A stretch of DNA of 64,000 bases from positions 25,008,570-25,072,569 of the forward strand of contig NC_090767.1 of the NCBI RefSeq assembly GCF_036898095.1, in the 5' to 3' direction. Below the pieces are notes generated by a model. It was not told the origin of the DNA and did not search any database. It was given only the letters and a program-made list of their open reading frames with translations. Every line of letters begins with the position of its first letter. Position 1 is the stretch's first letter. Positions 44,859 to 55,935 of the stretch are shown one piece after another. This DNA is from Palaemon carinicauda. Its lineage: Eukaryota > Arthropoda > Malacostraca > Decapoda > Palaemonidae. The translations under genes and the position numbers were made by a program.

Positions 44859-46808
44859 ATGAAGTGTGACTTCGACTTCTGCGCTGTGAAACGCCTGCAC
44901 TTCTACGGGCATACGGCTTGCAGGACTCACGCCCCTTGTGCTAACAAGAAAGGGGATTTGAAATTCTGGGACCCGCTGAACTGTACGGTCTGCCAGGCTC
45001 ACCTAGTTGATGCCTTCCATAACCCTCCCTCAGCGGAGGTCAGGGACACTTCTCGGGATAAGCTACGCAAGTGGGTGCGTGGCTTCCAGAAGAATGCCAC
45101 CGGACCGTACCTGGCCACTGAAGAAATGAGGTCCCTTTTGTTCCCAAAGGCCTCCCCTGATTCTATGGTGCCCAAGGATTTGATCCCCACTGTCCAAATT
45201 ACGGTGGAACCAGACGTAGTCATGGCCCAGTCCATGCACGAGTGCCACCTGGATTCCGAGGACGACGAACACATGTCGGATATTTCGGAGGGCACGGAGA
45301 AGACCCTTATGGCTCAAGGTGCTGAAGATGATGAGGACCAGGTGGAATACACCGAGTCGGAGCAAGAGGTCGCTCCTCCTTCCATCACCGCCCTTACTCC
45401 TACACCGACGGAAGTGTCTCTCCCGTCTACCTCCGCTACCCCGGAACCCATGCCATCCGCCCAAGAGATGTTCCGGATGATCAAAGCCATCATGGACGAC
45501 AGGCTGAAAGAAAATAAGGAGTTCATCAGGTCCATGATAGGATCCAAAGAACCGAAGAAGATCTCGGTTAAGGATCTCCCCGCTTGCTCACATGCCAACC
45601 CATGGAGGTATGCTGAGCATATGGTTATCGCGACCGGCAGGATCTTCGTCAGCGACAAGATCGGCACGGTCCCCCTCGAAGACGTGGAGTTCTTCCCAAA
45701 CTTCGAGGCCTACCCGGACTGTTACGTCCGGCTTCGTTCTGAACCTGCCTCTAAAGAAGAGACCGAACCAAAGGAGGAGATAGTGTTCGATCTCGCGAAG
45801 GCCCAGGCTATGCTAGCCAATACGTTTAAAAGTAGGGGTTTTACCTGCTCTAAGCTTCCGGCCCTGAGCAAGAAGCACCCTACCTACGTCGCACCCGACG
45901 ATGCAGTCCTTCCATTTATGGAAAAGGCCTTCGCTGCGTGCCTCAAGGCTGTGGAAGAGGAAAAAGCCTGCCCTACACTGGAGGAGTGCAGACCCTTCTC
46001 CATAGTGACTCCCCCCGACGCTCGACACTGGAAGGACATCCAGCATACTTTCGTGGTGGGAAAGCTAGATCCTGACGTCGCCGGACGTCAGTTTAATGAA
46101 GACCTCCCAAAACTCAACGATCACCTCCTTCGTCGGGAACAAGATACGAAGGAGAGGCTCGCAGCATCCATGTCCCACCAGGTCCAACTTGATATCATGG
46201 CCTGTGACACCAGAGTACCAGACCACTACATGGTACTCGCCAAATCCCACATGGCAACCCTGGTGAAGGATATGTACCACTTCATGAAGGCTCGGAGAGC
46301 CTGTCGTGAATTCGTGTTCGCAGGTGCCACTGTGAAACACGAACCCTGGAGGCTGATTTCCTCCAACCTCTGGGGTAAACACCTCTTTCCTTCTGACCTT
46401 GTGAAGGAGATCACCGACAAAGCCGCCACGGAGAATAGGAACCTTCTCAACAAGTGGGGCATGTCAAAAAAGAGGAAATCCTCTCAGGACGACGGACCTC
46501 AACCTAAGAGGAAATCCTCCAAACAGAAACCCCAGCAGCGTCAACCAAGACGACAGTTTCCGGGACCCGCTACTCCCCAAGTGGCAGCTCAGCCACAGCA
46601 GACCTTTCAGCTGGTCACCCAACTGGTCTTGTCACAGTCACCGGTTTTCACCCCTGCTTTCGAGCAACAGACGATTACCTTTCGTCCCAAAGGTAGAGGC
46701 TCAAGCAGAGGTGCAGGCAGAGACGCGTCTCGCCGTCCCTCCAGAGGCAGAGGAGGAAAGGGAGCTAGCGGCCGAGGCAGTAAGCCCTCGGGACACCAGA
46801 AGCAATGA
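44859..46808 (+). CDS. A2 gag-like ORF1, intact
   Basis: 649 residues from ATG 44859, ten bases after a candidate splice acceptor. Residues 3-47 hold the Cys/His cluster (CDFDFC, GHTACRTHAPC, CTVC). Residues ~115-190 form an acidic, Ser/Thr/Pro-rich linker. Residues ~230-560 form a helical capsid-like region ending in the GKHLFPSDLVKEI motif, and the last ~90 are Gln/Arg/Gly-rich. It presumably packages element RNA. A single substitution (EPWRL for EPRRL) is seen against A1 and A3 in the conserved part. Confidence 0.85.
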   Translation: MKCDFDFCAVKRLHFYGHTACRTHAPCANKKGDLKFWDPLNCTVCQAHLVDAFHNPPSAEVRDTSRDKLRKWVRGFQKNATGPYLATEEMRSLLFPKASPDSMVPKDLIPTVQITVEPDVVMAQSMHECHLDSEDDEHMSDISEGTEKTLMAQGAEDDEDQVEYTESEQEVAPPSITALTPTPTEVSLPSTSATPEPMPSAQEMFRMIKAIMDDRLKENKEFIRSMIGSKEPKKISVKDLPACSHANPWRYAEHMVIATGRIFVSDKIGTVPLEDVEFFPNFEAYPDCYVRLRSEPASKEETEPKEEIVFDLAKAQAMLANTFKSRGFTCSKLPALSKKHPTYVAPDDAVLPFMEKAFAACLKAVEEEKACPTLEECRPFSIVTPPDARHWKDIQHTFVVGKLDPDVAGRQFNEDLPKLNDHLLRREQDTKERLAASMSHQVQLDIMACDTRVPDHYMVLAKSHMATLVKDMYHFMKARRACREFVFAGATVKHEPWRLISSNLWGKHLFPSDLVKEITDKAATENRNLLNKWGMSKKRKSSQDDGPQPKRKSSKQKPQQRQPRRQFPGPATPQVAAQPQQTFQLVTQLVLSQSPVFTPAFEQQTITFRPKGRGSSRGAGRDASRRPSRGRGGKGASGRGSKPSGHQKQ

Positions 46809-48647
46809 AGTGCTTCCGGTGGGAAGAAGACTCCGCCAATTCCAGGATCGTTGGACCTTCGATCCCTGGGCACACAGCATCATCAAGAAGGGTCTAGGCT
46901 GGAGTTGGACTCAACCACCCCCAACCTTCCAGCAATTCTTCCAACAATCAACCCCCCTTCTGGAAGAATATGTCCTAGATCTCTTGAACAAGAAGGTGAT
47001 AAGGAAGGTAAAGTCCACCAGGTTCCAAGGGAGACTGTTTTGTGTCCCCAAGAAAGACTCAGACAAACTCAGAGTCATTCTGGACTTATCCCCCCTCAAC
47101 AAGTTCATAGCGAACGACAAGTTCAAGATGCTGACTCTTCAACAGATAAGGACCCTTCTGCCTCGAGGTTCTTACACGGTCTCCATAGACCTGGCGGATG
47201 CCTACTGGCACGTTCCAATGAACCATCACGCTTCCTCCTACCTAGGATTTCGACTCCAAAGGAAAAGCTACGCCTTCAGGGCCATGCCCTTCGGCCTCAA
47301 TGTGGCCCCTCGGATCTTCACAAAGCTGGCGGACGCCATAGTACAACAGCTCCGCCTCCGAGACGTCCAGGTGATGGCCTACCTCGACGATTGGCTAGTC
47401 TGGGCTCCATCGCCCGAGGATTGTTTAAAATCCTGCAGCAAAGTCACCCAGTACCTAGAACACCTGGGATTCAAGATAAACGTGAAGAAATCTCGCCTCT
47501 CTCCAGCTCAGAAGTTCCAATGGTTAGGAATCCAATGGAACCTTCAGTCACACCGCCTTTCCATTCCCCAGAAGAAAAGGAAGGAAATAGCAGGGTCTGT
47601 CAAACGACTACTGAAATCCAAACGGATCTCAAGACACCAGCAGGAACGAGTTCTAGGCTCTCTACAGTTCGCCTCAGTAACAAACCCAGTGCTTCGTGCA
47701 CAGCTAAAGGATGCCGCGGGAGTCTGGAGACGTTCTGCATCCATCGCTCGAAGAGACCTCAAGAGACGGCTCCCAAACAGACTTCGACTTCTCCTCAAGC
47801 CGTGGTCGGAAGCAAAGGCCCTGAAAAGGTCCATTCCTCTTCAACACCCACCTCCATCACTCAACATCCACACAGACGCTTCGCTGGAGGGTTGGGGAGG
47901 TCACTCCCACCAAAAACAGGCTCAAGGCACATGGTCTCCCCTGTTCAAGACGTTTCACATCAACATCTTGGAGGCCATGGCGGTCCTTCTAACTCTGAAG
48001 AAACTCTCCCCGCCTCCCTCGATCCATATTCGTCTAACCCTAGACAACTCGGTGGTAGTTCGATGTCTCAATCGCCAAGGCTCAAGATCGCCCCAGATAA
48101 ATCAGGTGCTTCTTCCAATCTTCCGTCTGGCAGAGAAGAAGAAATGGCACCTGTCTGCAGTTCACCTACAAGGATTCCGCAACGTGACAGCGGACGCTCT
48201 ATCTCGGACAAGCCCGATAGAGTCGGAATGGTCTCTAGACGCAAGATCATTCTCCTTCATCTCTCACCAAGTCCCAGAACTTCAGATAGATCTCTTCACA
48301 ACGAGCGACAACAATCAACTTCCTCGGTACGTGGCCCCGTACGAGGACCCCAAGGCAGAAGCAGTGGATGCCATGTCACTGGACTGGAACAGATGGTCCA
48401 AGTCTACCTGTTCCCTCCCACCAACCTTCTGCTGAAAGTCCTCTCCAAGCTGAGAACCTTCAAAGGGACAGCGGCCCTAGTGGCTCCCAAGTGGCCCCGG
48501 AGCAACTGGTACCCCCTGGTCCTGGAGCTGCAGCCCAAGCTGATCCCTCCCCCGGGCCCAGTTCTCTCCCAACAAGTACAGAAGTCGACTGTCTTCGCTT
48601 CATCATCGAAAATCAAGGACCTTCATCTCATGCTTTTCTCTCCCTAG
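46711..48647 (+). pseudogene. A2 RT-RNase H-methyltransferase-like ORF, late frameshift
   Basis: Open from inside gag to 48435, with RT motifs RLFCVPKKDSDKLRVILDLS, DLADAYWHVP and YLDD (47380-47391). RNase H acids are intact (HTDAS, ILEAMAV, TLDNSV, TADALSR). One base is missing at 48402 relative to A1 and A3, so the last ~80 residues (YLFPPTNLLL onward) lie in the frame ending at 48647. RT and RNase H could still be made. Confidence 0.85.
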
Positions 48648-49621
48648 CCGCAAAGAAGAGGTTTGGGATCTCGAAGAAAAGTCTAGACTCCCTCGAGGAA
48701 TACAAGACCGAATCCACAAGACGGCAATACGAATCATCTTGGAGAAAATGGGTCTCTTTCGTCGTCAAGACAAAAAATCCTAAGGAAATCACCATTGATT
48801 TCTGCATTTCCTTCTTCATTCACCTTCATGGACAGGGATTAGCAGCCAATACGATCTCGACTTGCAAATCGGCCTTGACTAGACCACTGTTGTATGCCTT
48901 CCAAATTGATCTGTCCAGTGACATCTTCAATAAACTGCCGAAAGCATGCGCTCGTCTACGCCCAGCACCCCCACCGAAACCAATCTCCTGGTCATTGGAC
49001 AAGGTGCTCCATTTCGCCTCCAACTTGGATAATGATTCATGCCCTCTCAAGGATCTGACTCAGAAAGTTATATTTCTCTTTGCTCTTGCTTCAGGAGCCC
49101 AAGTCAGCGAAATAGTGGCATTGTTAAGAGAAGAGGGTCACATCCTGTTTACTGATTCAGGAGACATTACCCTCTCCCCGGATCCGACGTTTCTCGCCAA
49201 AAACGAATTACCCACCAAAAGATGGGGCCCTTGGAGAATATGCCCCCTGAAGGAAGACGCCTCTCTATGCCCAGTAGAGAGCCTCAAGGTCTATCTTCGC
49301 AGAACTTCGAACTTTGGTGGAGGCCAACTCTTCAAAGGAGAAACATCGGGCAGCGACCTGTCACTGAAACAACTAAGAGCGAAAATCACCTACTTCATTC
49401 GCAGAGCGGATCCTGACAGTACACCCGCCGGTCACGATCCTAGAAAAGTTGCATCGTCTCTGAATTTCTTTCAGAGTATGGACTTCGAAAGCCTTAAAAG
49501 CTTCACAGGCTGGAAGTCCTCGCGTGTTTTCTTCAAACATTATGCGAAACAAGTGCACGAAGTCAAACATTTTGTGGTAGCCGCAGGTAGTGTTATGAAA
49601 CCTGCACCTAGCTCTGCATAG
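48368..49621 (+). CDS. A2 tyrosine recombinase with catalytic Arg replaced
   Basis: A 417-residue frame whose ATG is in frame only because of the upstream one-base deletion. The core-binding domain and C-terminus are complete, including GHDPRKVAS and FFKHYAKQVHEVK. The first catalytic Arg codon reads CAA at 49100-49102 (ALASGAQVSEI versus ALASGARVSEI in A1 and A3). An extra Val is present in FVVKTKN. YR enzymes need this Arg, so strand exchange is not expected. Confidence 0.85.
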   Translation: MPCHWTGTDGPSLPVPSHQPSAESPLQAENLQRDSGPSGSQVAPEQLVPPGPGAAAQADPSPGPSSLPTSTEVDCLRFIIENQGPSSHAFLSLAAKKRFGISKKSLDSLEEYKTESTRRQYESSWRKWVSFVVKTKNPKEITIDFCISFFIHLHGQGLAANTISTCKSALTRPLLYAFQIDLSSDIFNKLPKACARLRPAPPPKPISWSLDKVLHFASNLDNDSCPLKDLTQKVIFLFALASGAQVSEIVALLREEGHILFTDSGDITLSPDPTFLAKNELPTKRWGPWRICPLKEDASLCPVESLKVYLRRTSNFGGGQLFKGETSGSDLSLKQLRAKITYFIRRADPDSTPAGHDPRKVASSLNFFQSMDFESLKSFTGWKSSRVFFKHYAKQVHEVKHFVVAAGSVMKPAPSSA

Positions 49622-50463
49622 AACAGCGAGTTACTTGGGACTCTAACTCTTCGGGTGCCTATGTTGACCCTCGAGCGATATGTAGTGATGTCGAAAACAC
49701 TTAGTGCTTTCTTATAACTGTTCTTATCCCAGGTGAAATGTCATAGTCGTCACACAAGTGCCGCATGCCTAGAGCATGTTGTGTTTTAATTAAAGACTGA
49801 CGTTCCTCGAGAACGAGTGCCTACTAATAAATTTGAAATTCTCTTTCAGATTCAAGAGCAAGTCTTTATTACTATGTACATTATAATTTACTGTAAATTA
49901 ACTTTACTTATTACTGCAATTCATTCAATTTTCTGCAATTGTGAAATAAAATTCCTATTTTATTACTTGTGCGTCTCAATCCGCTCCTACTTATACTATG
50001 AAATACAGGCCTATCATAGTTTTATTATCCCTTCCCTATGGTTCATGGAGATTCTAAGGTCCTAACCCTTATTATATATTCACCTTCGCAATGTAATATT
50101 CCAATACGAATACTTACTCTTCATACCATAGAGACGAACTCTCCTTCTCGACACACAGTGTCCAACCACCACTTGTCTGCCTTCGAGAATGTTCCGATAC
50201 GAATGCCAACCATTCAGTCTCGTCTCCAAGTTCTTCAGGTTCTTCTAGCAAGGTGAATAGCCCTTCGATAACCACTTTGATCTCGGCATGGCCCGTGGGA
50301 ACTTCACTGCCAAGGGGGGCAGGAAGATTCTTCCCTACGGTTCTTTTATTAAGATTACTATGCTACATTGTTCAAAGCCCTTGGCACTTACCTAATAGGG
50401 GAAAATCTACCACGATACATTGATTCTCTGCTGTATCATGGTGATCGGCAAGCAACTGGCTTC

Positions 50464-50851
50464 AGGATGAGGACGGACGTGACGTCATTCAGCAATGGCG
50501 CCCGTTTGTTTACGTCTCGAGTACCAAAAGTAGCCACGGACGAGATTAGCTGTGGAACGGCTCCCAGCTATTCTCCGCCCTTACACACCGAAGTGTTAAC
50601 TCTGTTCGGTGTGTAGATAGCTATGTGGCGCGTTAATACATGCGTCCCCTGTTGATATACGATGTCTTAAAAGGGAAACCTTTAGGATACTCGCTCCAGA
50701 AGTTAGAATTCTGTGATAACCTGTGGTTAAATTCTCTGGGAATATCTTAGTAGTTATTTACCCAAGGAAGCTACCAAAAAGGAACCTTCCATCAGGACGC
50801 CATGGCTATCTCACCCAAAAATAGATTTTTCGCTTCGCTCAAAATCCGTTT
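50464..50851. repeat. A2 right inverted terminal repeat
   Basis: It pairs with 42205-42547 and ends with the family A right extension (ctatctcacccaaaaataga ... aaatccgttt). Confidence 0.9.
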
Positions 50852-51030
50852 ATTATTATTATTACAGTACTTTTTACTATTAAAGTATTTATTATTATTA
50901 TTATTATTATCATTATTATTATTATTATCATTAGTTGTAGTATTATTATTATTATCATTTAGGCACAAGTAATTAGTTAAACGAAACAAAAAGAATTTAC
51001 CAAAATACCAAAAAAGCAAAAGTAAAAAAA
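50852..51030. repeat. ATT-rich low-complexity tract
   Basis: Interrupted ATT/ATC trinucleotides directly flank the right end of A2. Confidence 0.85.
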
Positions 51031-52830
51031 GAATAAATTTTCATGGAATACTTTTTCAAGGAGACAATTACTGGAACACCTTATCACTTTGCACTGATCC
51101 TATCAATACCAAACATTAAAACTAACTCTTTCCTTCCTAACCTAACCTAGTGCTCATCCGGAGAGGAGTTGGCCTAACATTGATTAAACCTTTTTTCCAT
51201 TTCAAAACTCACTAAGGCCAGAATACAAAGTTAAACTGGAAGACAGAGGAACAAAACCGACTTAATTAAGAGGTCATGATCCAATACTTTGTTGATACAG
51301 GTTAAGTTTATATATGGAATTATTCCGTAGCCTAAAACCATTTTCAGTAACATCGTAGGCTCTCCTAAGAAAGCCCACATCACATATACGTCCATAATAA
51401 CGTTTTAAAGCATTTTACCAAGTCAATTATATCCCAAAACTACTCACAATTGAATGAATGAAGTCTCTTGGTTAAATTCACTTCACTAAACCGATTAAAA
51501 TCACCGCAAAACTTAATATAAATAAAACTTTTGAACCGTCTAAGGAAGTAGTTTAAGAACGTTCACTCAGACAATTTGTTTTGGATGACGTCACTGGACA
51601 AGGATTCTAAAGGAGGAGTGAGCCAAGGACTATCAAGTGTGACATCAGCGTCTTCTATTTAGTATAAAGGGAAATAGCAGATAAAATAGATAAATATTGA
51701 TAACACCAAAATAAGAGATATTGGCAGATTAACAGTGTTAATCACTTATGGAAATAGAGACAGAGGGAAGGAGAGTCTGTTACCGATCATTATAGAAGGA
51801 GACAGACAGAGAAAGACAGGAAATGATTTCATATTGACAGACAAATGGAAGAGAACAGAAAAAGAATACATTTTGACAGATATAGGAATAAAGACCGCCA
51901 CAAACAAGCACTAGTTTAAAGGTTGGTCTAGGGCATTGTCCTGCTTGATGGGGCAATGTCACTTTCCCTTGCCTCTGCCATTCATGAGTGGCCTTTAAAC
52001 CTTGAAACAGCTAGTCGCCATGTATATGCAAAAGTAGTAGTAACTCTTAAGGTTTTAAAATCAGATCTACAAATCATATTACTAATAATATTGTCTTCCA
52101 GATTTAAAGATTTATTATTATTATTATTATCATCATTGTTATAAATTCATCGTCCAAATTCCCTTCTAATTTCCCTCATGAACAAAACATGAACAAAAAA
52201 CAGTTCCTGAACAACGATCCATTTTGAAAAAGAACAAAAACGATCAATGTGGCACACTGTTGAACAATTTCAAAATTCATTGACTTATTTCAAAATGTCT
52301 AAACCTACATTGAGTCTAAATAGAGGTTAGACTGAATAGAAAGTGTTTCCTCTATTGATCGATGTCTAAAGGGAATGAACGATGATGTCTGGAGGCACCA
52401 CAAAAGAGAAATTCGAATTTCATCGTCTCGTTTTTTTATTTATCAACTTTAGTTACTGAATTAATTTGTTCTCTTTTGAGCGATGTCAAAGGGAAACGAA
52501 CGATGCATAAAGATACGATCGGTTTAGAGTAGATTTTACTCTGGCTTATTAATCGTGGCATTAGAGAACTAGGTCTATAAGCGAAACACCTCGCATCTTT
52601 TCTTATCAAACAGCAACCAGATATTAATGTTGCTATTTACCTTCTGCTTCTTCTTCTGCTGTTGCTTCTGTTGCTGTTGCTGCTACTTGTGACAGGAGCA
52701 GCAACAGCAACTGAAGAAGTTCCGTCAATACAATGGGCATGGTTTGTTGTAATATCGCTTGACAACAACTAGACCTGATGGAGACTTTTGCTTATGGGAA
52801 AGAACTCCGTTTGGGATTATTATTATTAGC
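51031..52830. other. Intergenic DNA with one dispersed repeat fragment
   Basis: At 51925-52015 the text ctagggcattgtcctgcttg ... ctgccattcatgagtggcct resembles a dispersed repeat I associate with decapods. At 52640-52722 a CTG/CAG-rich imperfect hairpin is visible (gttgctgttgctgct against agcagcaacagcaac). No coding exon recognised. Confidence 0.45.

Positions 52831-52833
<3 letters not shown>

Positions 52834-52906
<73 letters not shown>
52834..52906. repeat. (GA)n microsatellite
   Basis: A perfect GA run of ~73 bp is followed by a G-rich tract (52907-52930). A short (CT)n lies at 52977-52996. Confidence 0.97.
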
Positions 52907-52910
<4 letters not shown>

Positions 52911-53351
52911 GGCCGGGGGGGGGGGGTTGAGGACGCATCTCAAAAAAGGTTTTAAAACCTCATAAAAATGTGATTCTCTCTCTCTCTCTCTCTCTCAATT
53001 TGCAGTTCTTCAGCAAGTATTCTGGGATGGAACCGCGAGGCCCCACCAGTCACCAACTGATGATTTTATCAACAATGCAGAGAAAGTCTTCATCCGGCAG
53101 AGCAAAAGCAGTGTTGCCATCTAATGGTTCAGTCTGGACAGGGTTGCCAAGAATTGAAAGTGAAAATTACGGACATATGACCTGCCACTGGGGCTATGGA
53201 GGCCATTCTGATCCATAAGAAATGCTTACATTTGCTGTAAAATTAACGGCACTATCTCCCCTAAGGTGGAAGAATGGTGGTGGAGGGGGGGGGGGGGGTG
53301 TTGGAGTTTGTATATAGGCTCTTTTCCTTCACAAACGACACACACACTATA

Positions 53352-53740
53352 AAACGGATTTTGAGCGAAGCGAAAAATCTATTTTTGGGTGAGATAGCCA
53401 TGGCGTCCTGATGGAAGGTTCCTTTTTGGTAGCTTCCTTGGGTATAAGACTACTAAGATATTCCCAGAGAATTTAACCACAGGTTATCACAGAATTCTAA
53501 CTTCTGGAGCGAGTATCTCAAAGGTTTCCCTTTAAGACATCGTAATACAACAGGGGACGCGCATGTCTGAACGCGCCACATAGCTATCTTCACCCCGAAC
53601 AGAGTTAATGCTTCGGTGTGTAAGGACTGAGAATAGCTGGGAGCCGTTCCACAGCTAATCTCACTCGTGGCTACTACTGATACTCGAGACGTAAACAAAC
53701 GGACGCCATTGCTCTAATGACGTCACGCCCGTCTTCATCC
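53352..53740. repeat. A3 3' inverted terminal repeat
   Basis: Starts with the right-end extension aaacggattttgagcgaagc and pairs with 61758-62114. Confidence 0.9.
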
Positions 53741-53817
53741 TGAAGCCAGTTGCTGCCCATCACCATGATACAGTTGCACAGGGTGGGAACAAAACTGGAC
53801 GAAGTAGTAGGGAGGGT

Positions 53818-53914
53818 TCATCAGGACGCCATGGCTATCTCACCCAAAAATAGATTTTTCGCTTCGCTCAAAATCCGTTTTTTGGGCTCAAGCCATGGCG
53901 TCCTGATGGAAGAG
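53818..53914. repeat. A3 internal complementary region
   Basis: catcaggacgccatggctat ... aaaatccg, six T, gggctcaagccatggcgtcc: right end joined to left end, the mirror of the A1 ICR. Confidence 0.9.
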
Positions 53915-54702
53915 TACCAGAGAATCAATGTATCGTGGTAGATTTTCCCCCAGTATTAAGTGCCTAGGCATTGACAAAACAGCAAAGTAATCTTAGATAA
54001 AGAACCATAGGAACGAAGTATCCTGCCCCCCTTGGCAGGAAGTTCCCATGGGCTCTGCCGACGTCAAAGTGGTATTGAAGGGCTATTCATCCTGAGAGAA
54101 GAACTTGAAGAACTTAGAGATGAAGCGGAATGTTTGGTATTTGTATAGGAACATTCTGAATTTAGATCAGTGGTGGTTGGGCACTGTGTATAGAGTTCAT
54201 CTCTTGGTTATCAGAAGTAAGTATTCGTGTAGGAACCTTACTTAGTCAGGGTGAATATAATTTAGGATTAAACATCTTAAATTCTTCATAACCATAAGAA
54301 AGGAGGAATAAATAAAACTATGACAGGTATGTATTTCATAGTAAGTAGGAGCTGAAAGAGACGCATAAGTAATAAAATAGAAATTTTATTTCACAATGCA
54401 GAAATTAAATAATTTACAGCAAAAGTAAAGTTCATTTACAGTAATAATAATGTACATAGAAATAAAGGCTTGCTCTTGAATCTGAAAAGGAATTTCAGGA
54501 TTAGTAGGTACTCGTTCTCGAGGAACGCAAGTCTTTAAATAACACATCATGCTCAAGGCATGCGGCACTTGTGTGACACTATGACATTTCACCTGGGATA
54601 AGAACAGTTATAAAAGCACTAAGTGTTTTTAGACATCACTATGAATCGCTCGAGGGTCAACATAGGCACCCGAAGAGTTAGAGTCCCAAGTAACTCACTG
54701 TT

Positions 54703-55935
54703 CTACGCAGAGTTAGGTGCAGGTTTCATAACACTACCTGCGGCTACCACAAAATGTTTGACTTCGTGCACTTGTTTCGCATAATGTTTAAAAAAAAACT
54801 CGCGAGGACTTCCAGCCCGTGAAGTTTTTAAGGCTTTCAAAGTCCATGCTCTGAAAGAAATTCAGAGAAGATGCCACTTTTCTAGGATCATGACCAGCGG
54901 GTGTACTGTTCGGATCCGCTCTGCGAATGAAGTAGGTGATTTTCGCTCTTAATTGTTTCAGTGACAGGTCGCTGCCCGATGTTTCTCCTTTGAAGAGTTG
55001 GCCTCCACCAAAGTTCGAAGTTCTGCGAAGATAGACCTTGAGACTCTCTACTGGACATAGAGAGACATCCTCCTTCAGGGGGCATATTCTCCAAGGGCCC
55101 CATCTTTTAGTGGGTAATTCATTTTTAGCGAGAAACGTCGATCAGGGGAGAGGGTCACTTCTCCTGAATCGGTAAACAGGATGTGTCCCTCTTCTCTTGA
55201 TAATGCCACTATTTCGCTGACTCGAGCTCCCGAAGCGAGAGCAAATAAAAATATAACTTTCTGAGTCAGATCCTTGAGGGGGCATGAATCATTGTCCAAG
55301 TTGGAGGCGAATTGGAGTACCTTGTCTAGTGACCAGGAGATCGGTTTCGGAGGGGGTGCTGGACGTAGGCGAGCACATGCTTTTGGTAGTTTGTTGAAGA
55401 TGTCGTTGGACAGATCAATTTGGAAAGCATATAGAATTGGTCTAGCCAAGGCCGATTTGCAGGTTGAAATCGTATTGGCTGCTAATCCTTGTCCATGAAG
55501 GTGAATGAAGAAGGACATACAGAAATCAATTGTGATTTCTTTAGGATTTTTTGCCTTGACAAAGGAGACCCATTTCCTCCAGGATGATTCATATTGCCGT
55601 CTCGTGGATTCGGTCTTGTATTCCTCTAGGAAGTCTAGACTTTTCTTCGAGATCCCAAACCTCTTCTTTGCGGCAAGGGAGAGAAAATCATGAGATGAAG
55701 GTCCTTGATTTTCGATGATGAAGCGAAGACAGTCGACTTCTGTACTTGTTGAGAGAGAACTGGGCCCGGGAGAGGGATCAGCTTGGGCTGCAGCTCCAGG
55801 ACCAGGGGGTACCAGTTGCTCCGGGGCCACTTGGGAGCCACTAGGGCCGCTGTCCCTTTGAAGGTTCTCAGTTTGGAGAGGACTTTCAACAGAAGGTTGG
55901 TGGGAGGGAACAGGTAGATCTTGGACCACCTGTTC
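54703..55935 (-). pseudogene. A3 tyrosine recombinase, two indels
   Basis: The frame is collinear with A1 and has the first catalytic Arg (ALASGARVSEI). One C is missing at ~55140 (TCGACG instead of TCCGACG), so the native frame closes at 55075. In the shifted frame GHDPRKVAS can be read. An A9/T9 run at 54790-54798 has one base too many and puts a stop just before the K-H-Y active-site motif. The start position used in A1 reads GTG here. Not functional as it stands. Confidence 0.82.

Larger units (their letters stand above)
42194..50851 (+). mobile_element. Family A2: DIRS-type YR retrotransposon lacking its ICR
   Basis: An 8.66-kb copy with the A1 layout. Gag is intact, the RT-RNase H ORF has one late frameshift, and the YR has lost its first catalytic Arg. 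The ICR and adjacent ~50 bp are missing relative to A1. The two ITRs differ at several positions (for example gagccattcc versus gagccgttcc), so this copy looks older than A1 and A3. Its right end lies against an ATT-rich tract. Confidence 0.92.

Noticed and set aside
48368..48370. ATG at 48368 as the conserved start of the family A recombinase
   Set aside because: It is in the YR frame only in A2 because of the one-base deletion at 48402. In A1 the same ATG is out of frame.
46851..48371. Long open frame in the third frame of A2 RT-RNase H (and equivalents at 20077-21222 and 55940-57471)
   Set aside because: Mostly a Ser/Pro-rich shadow of the real RT frame. Only the parts carrying RT or YR motifs after indels are real.
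52759..52965. Arg/Glu or Ser/Leu repeat protein over the GA tract
   Set aside because: Low-complexity dinucleotide repeat, no supporting flanks.
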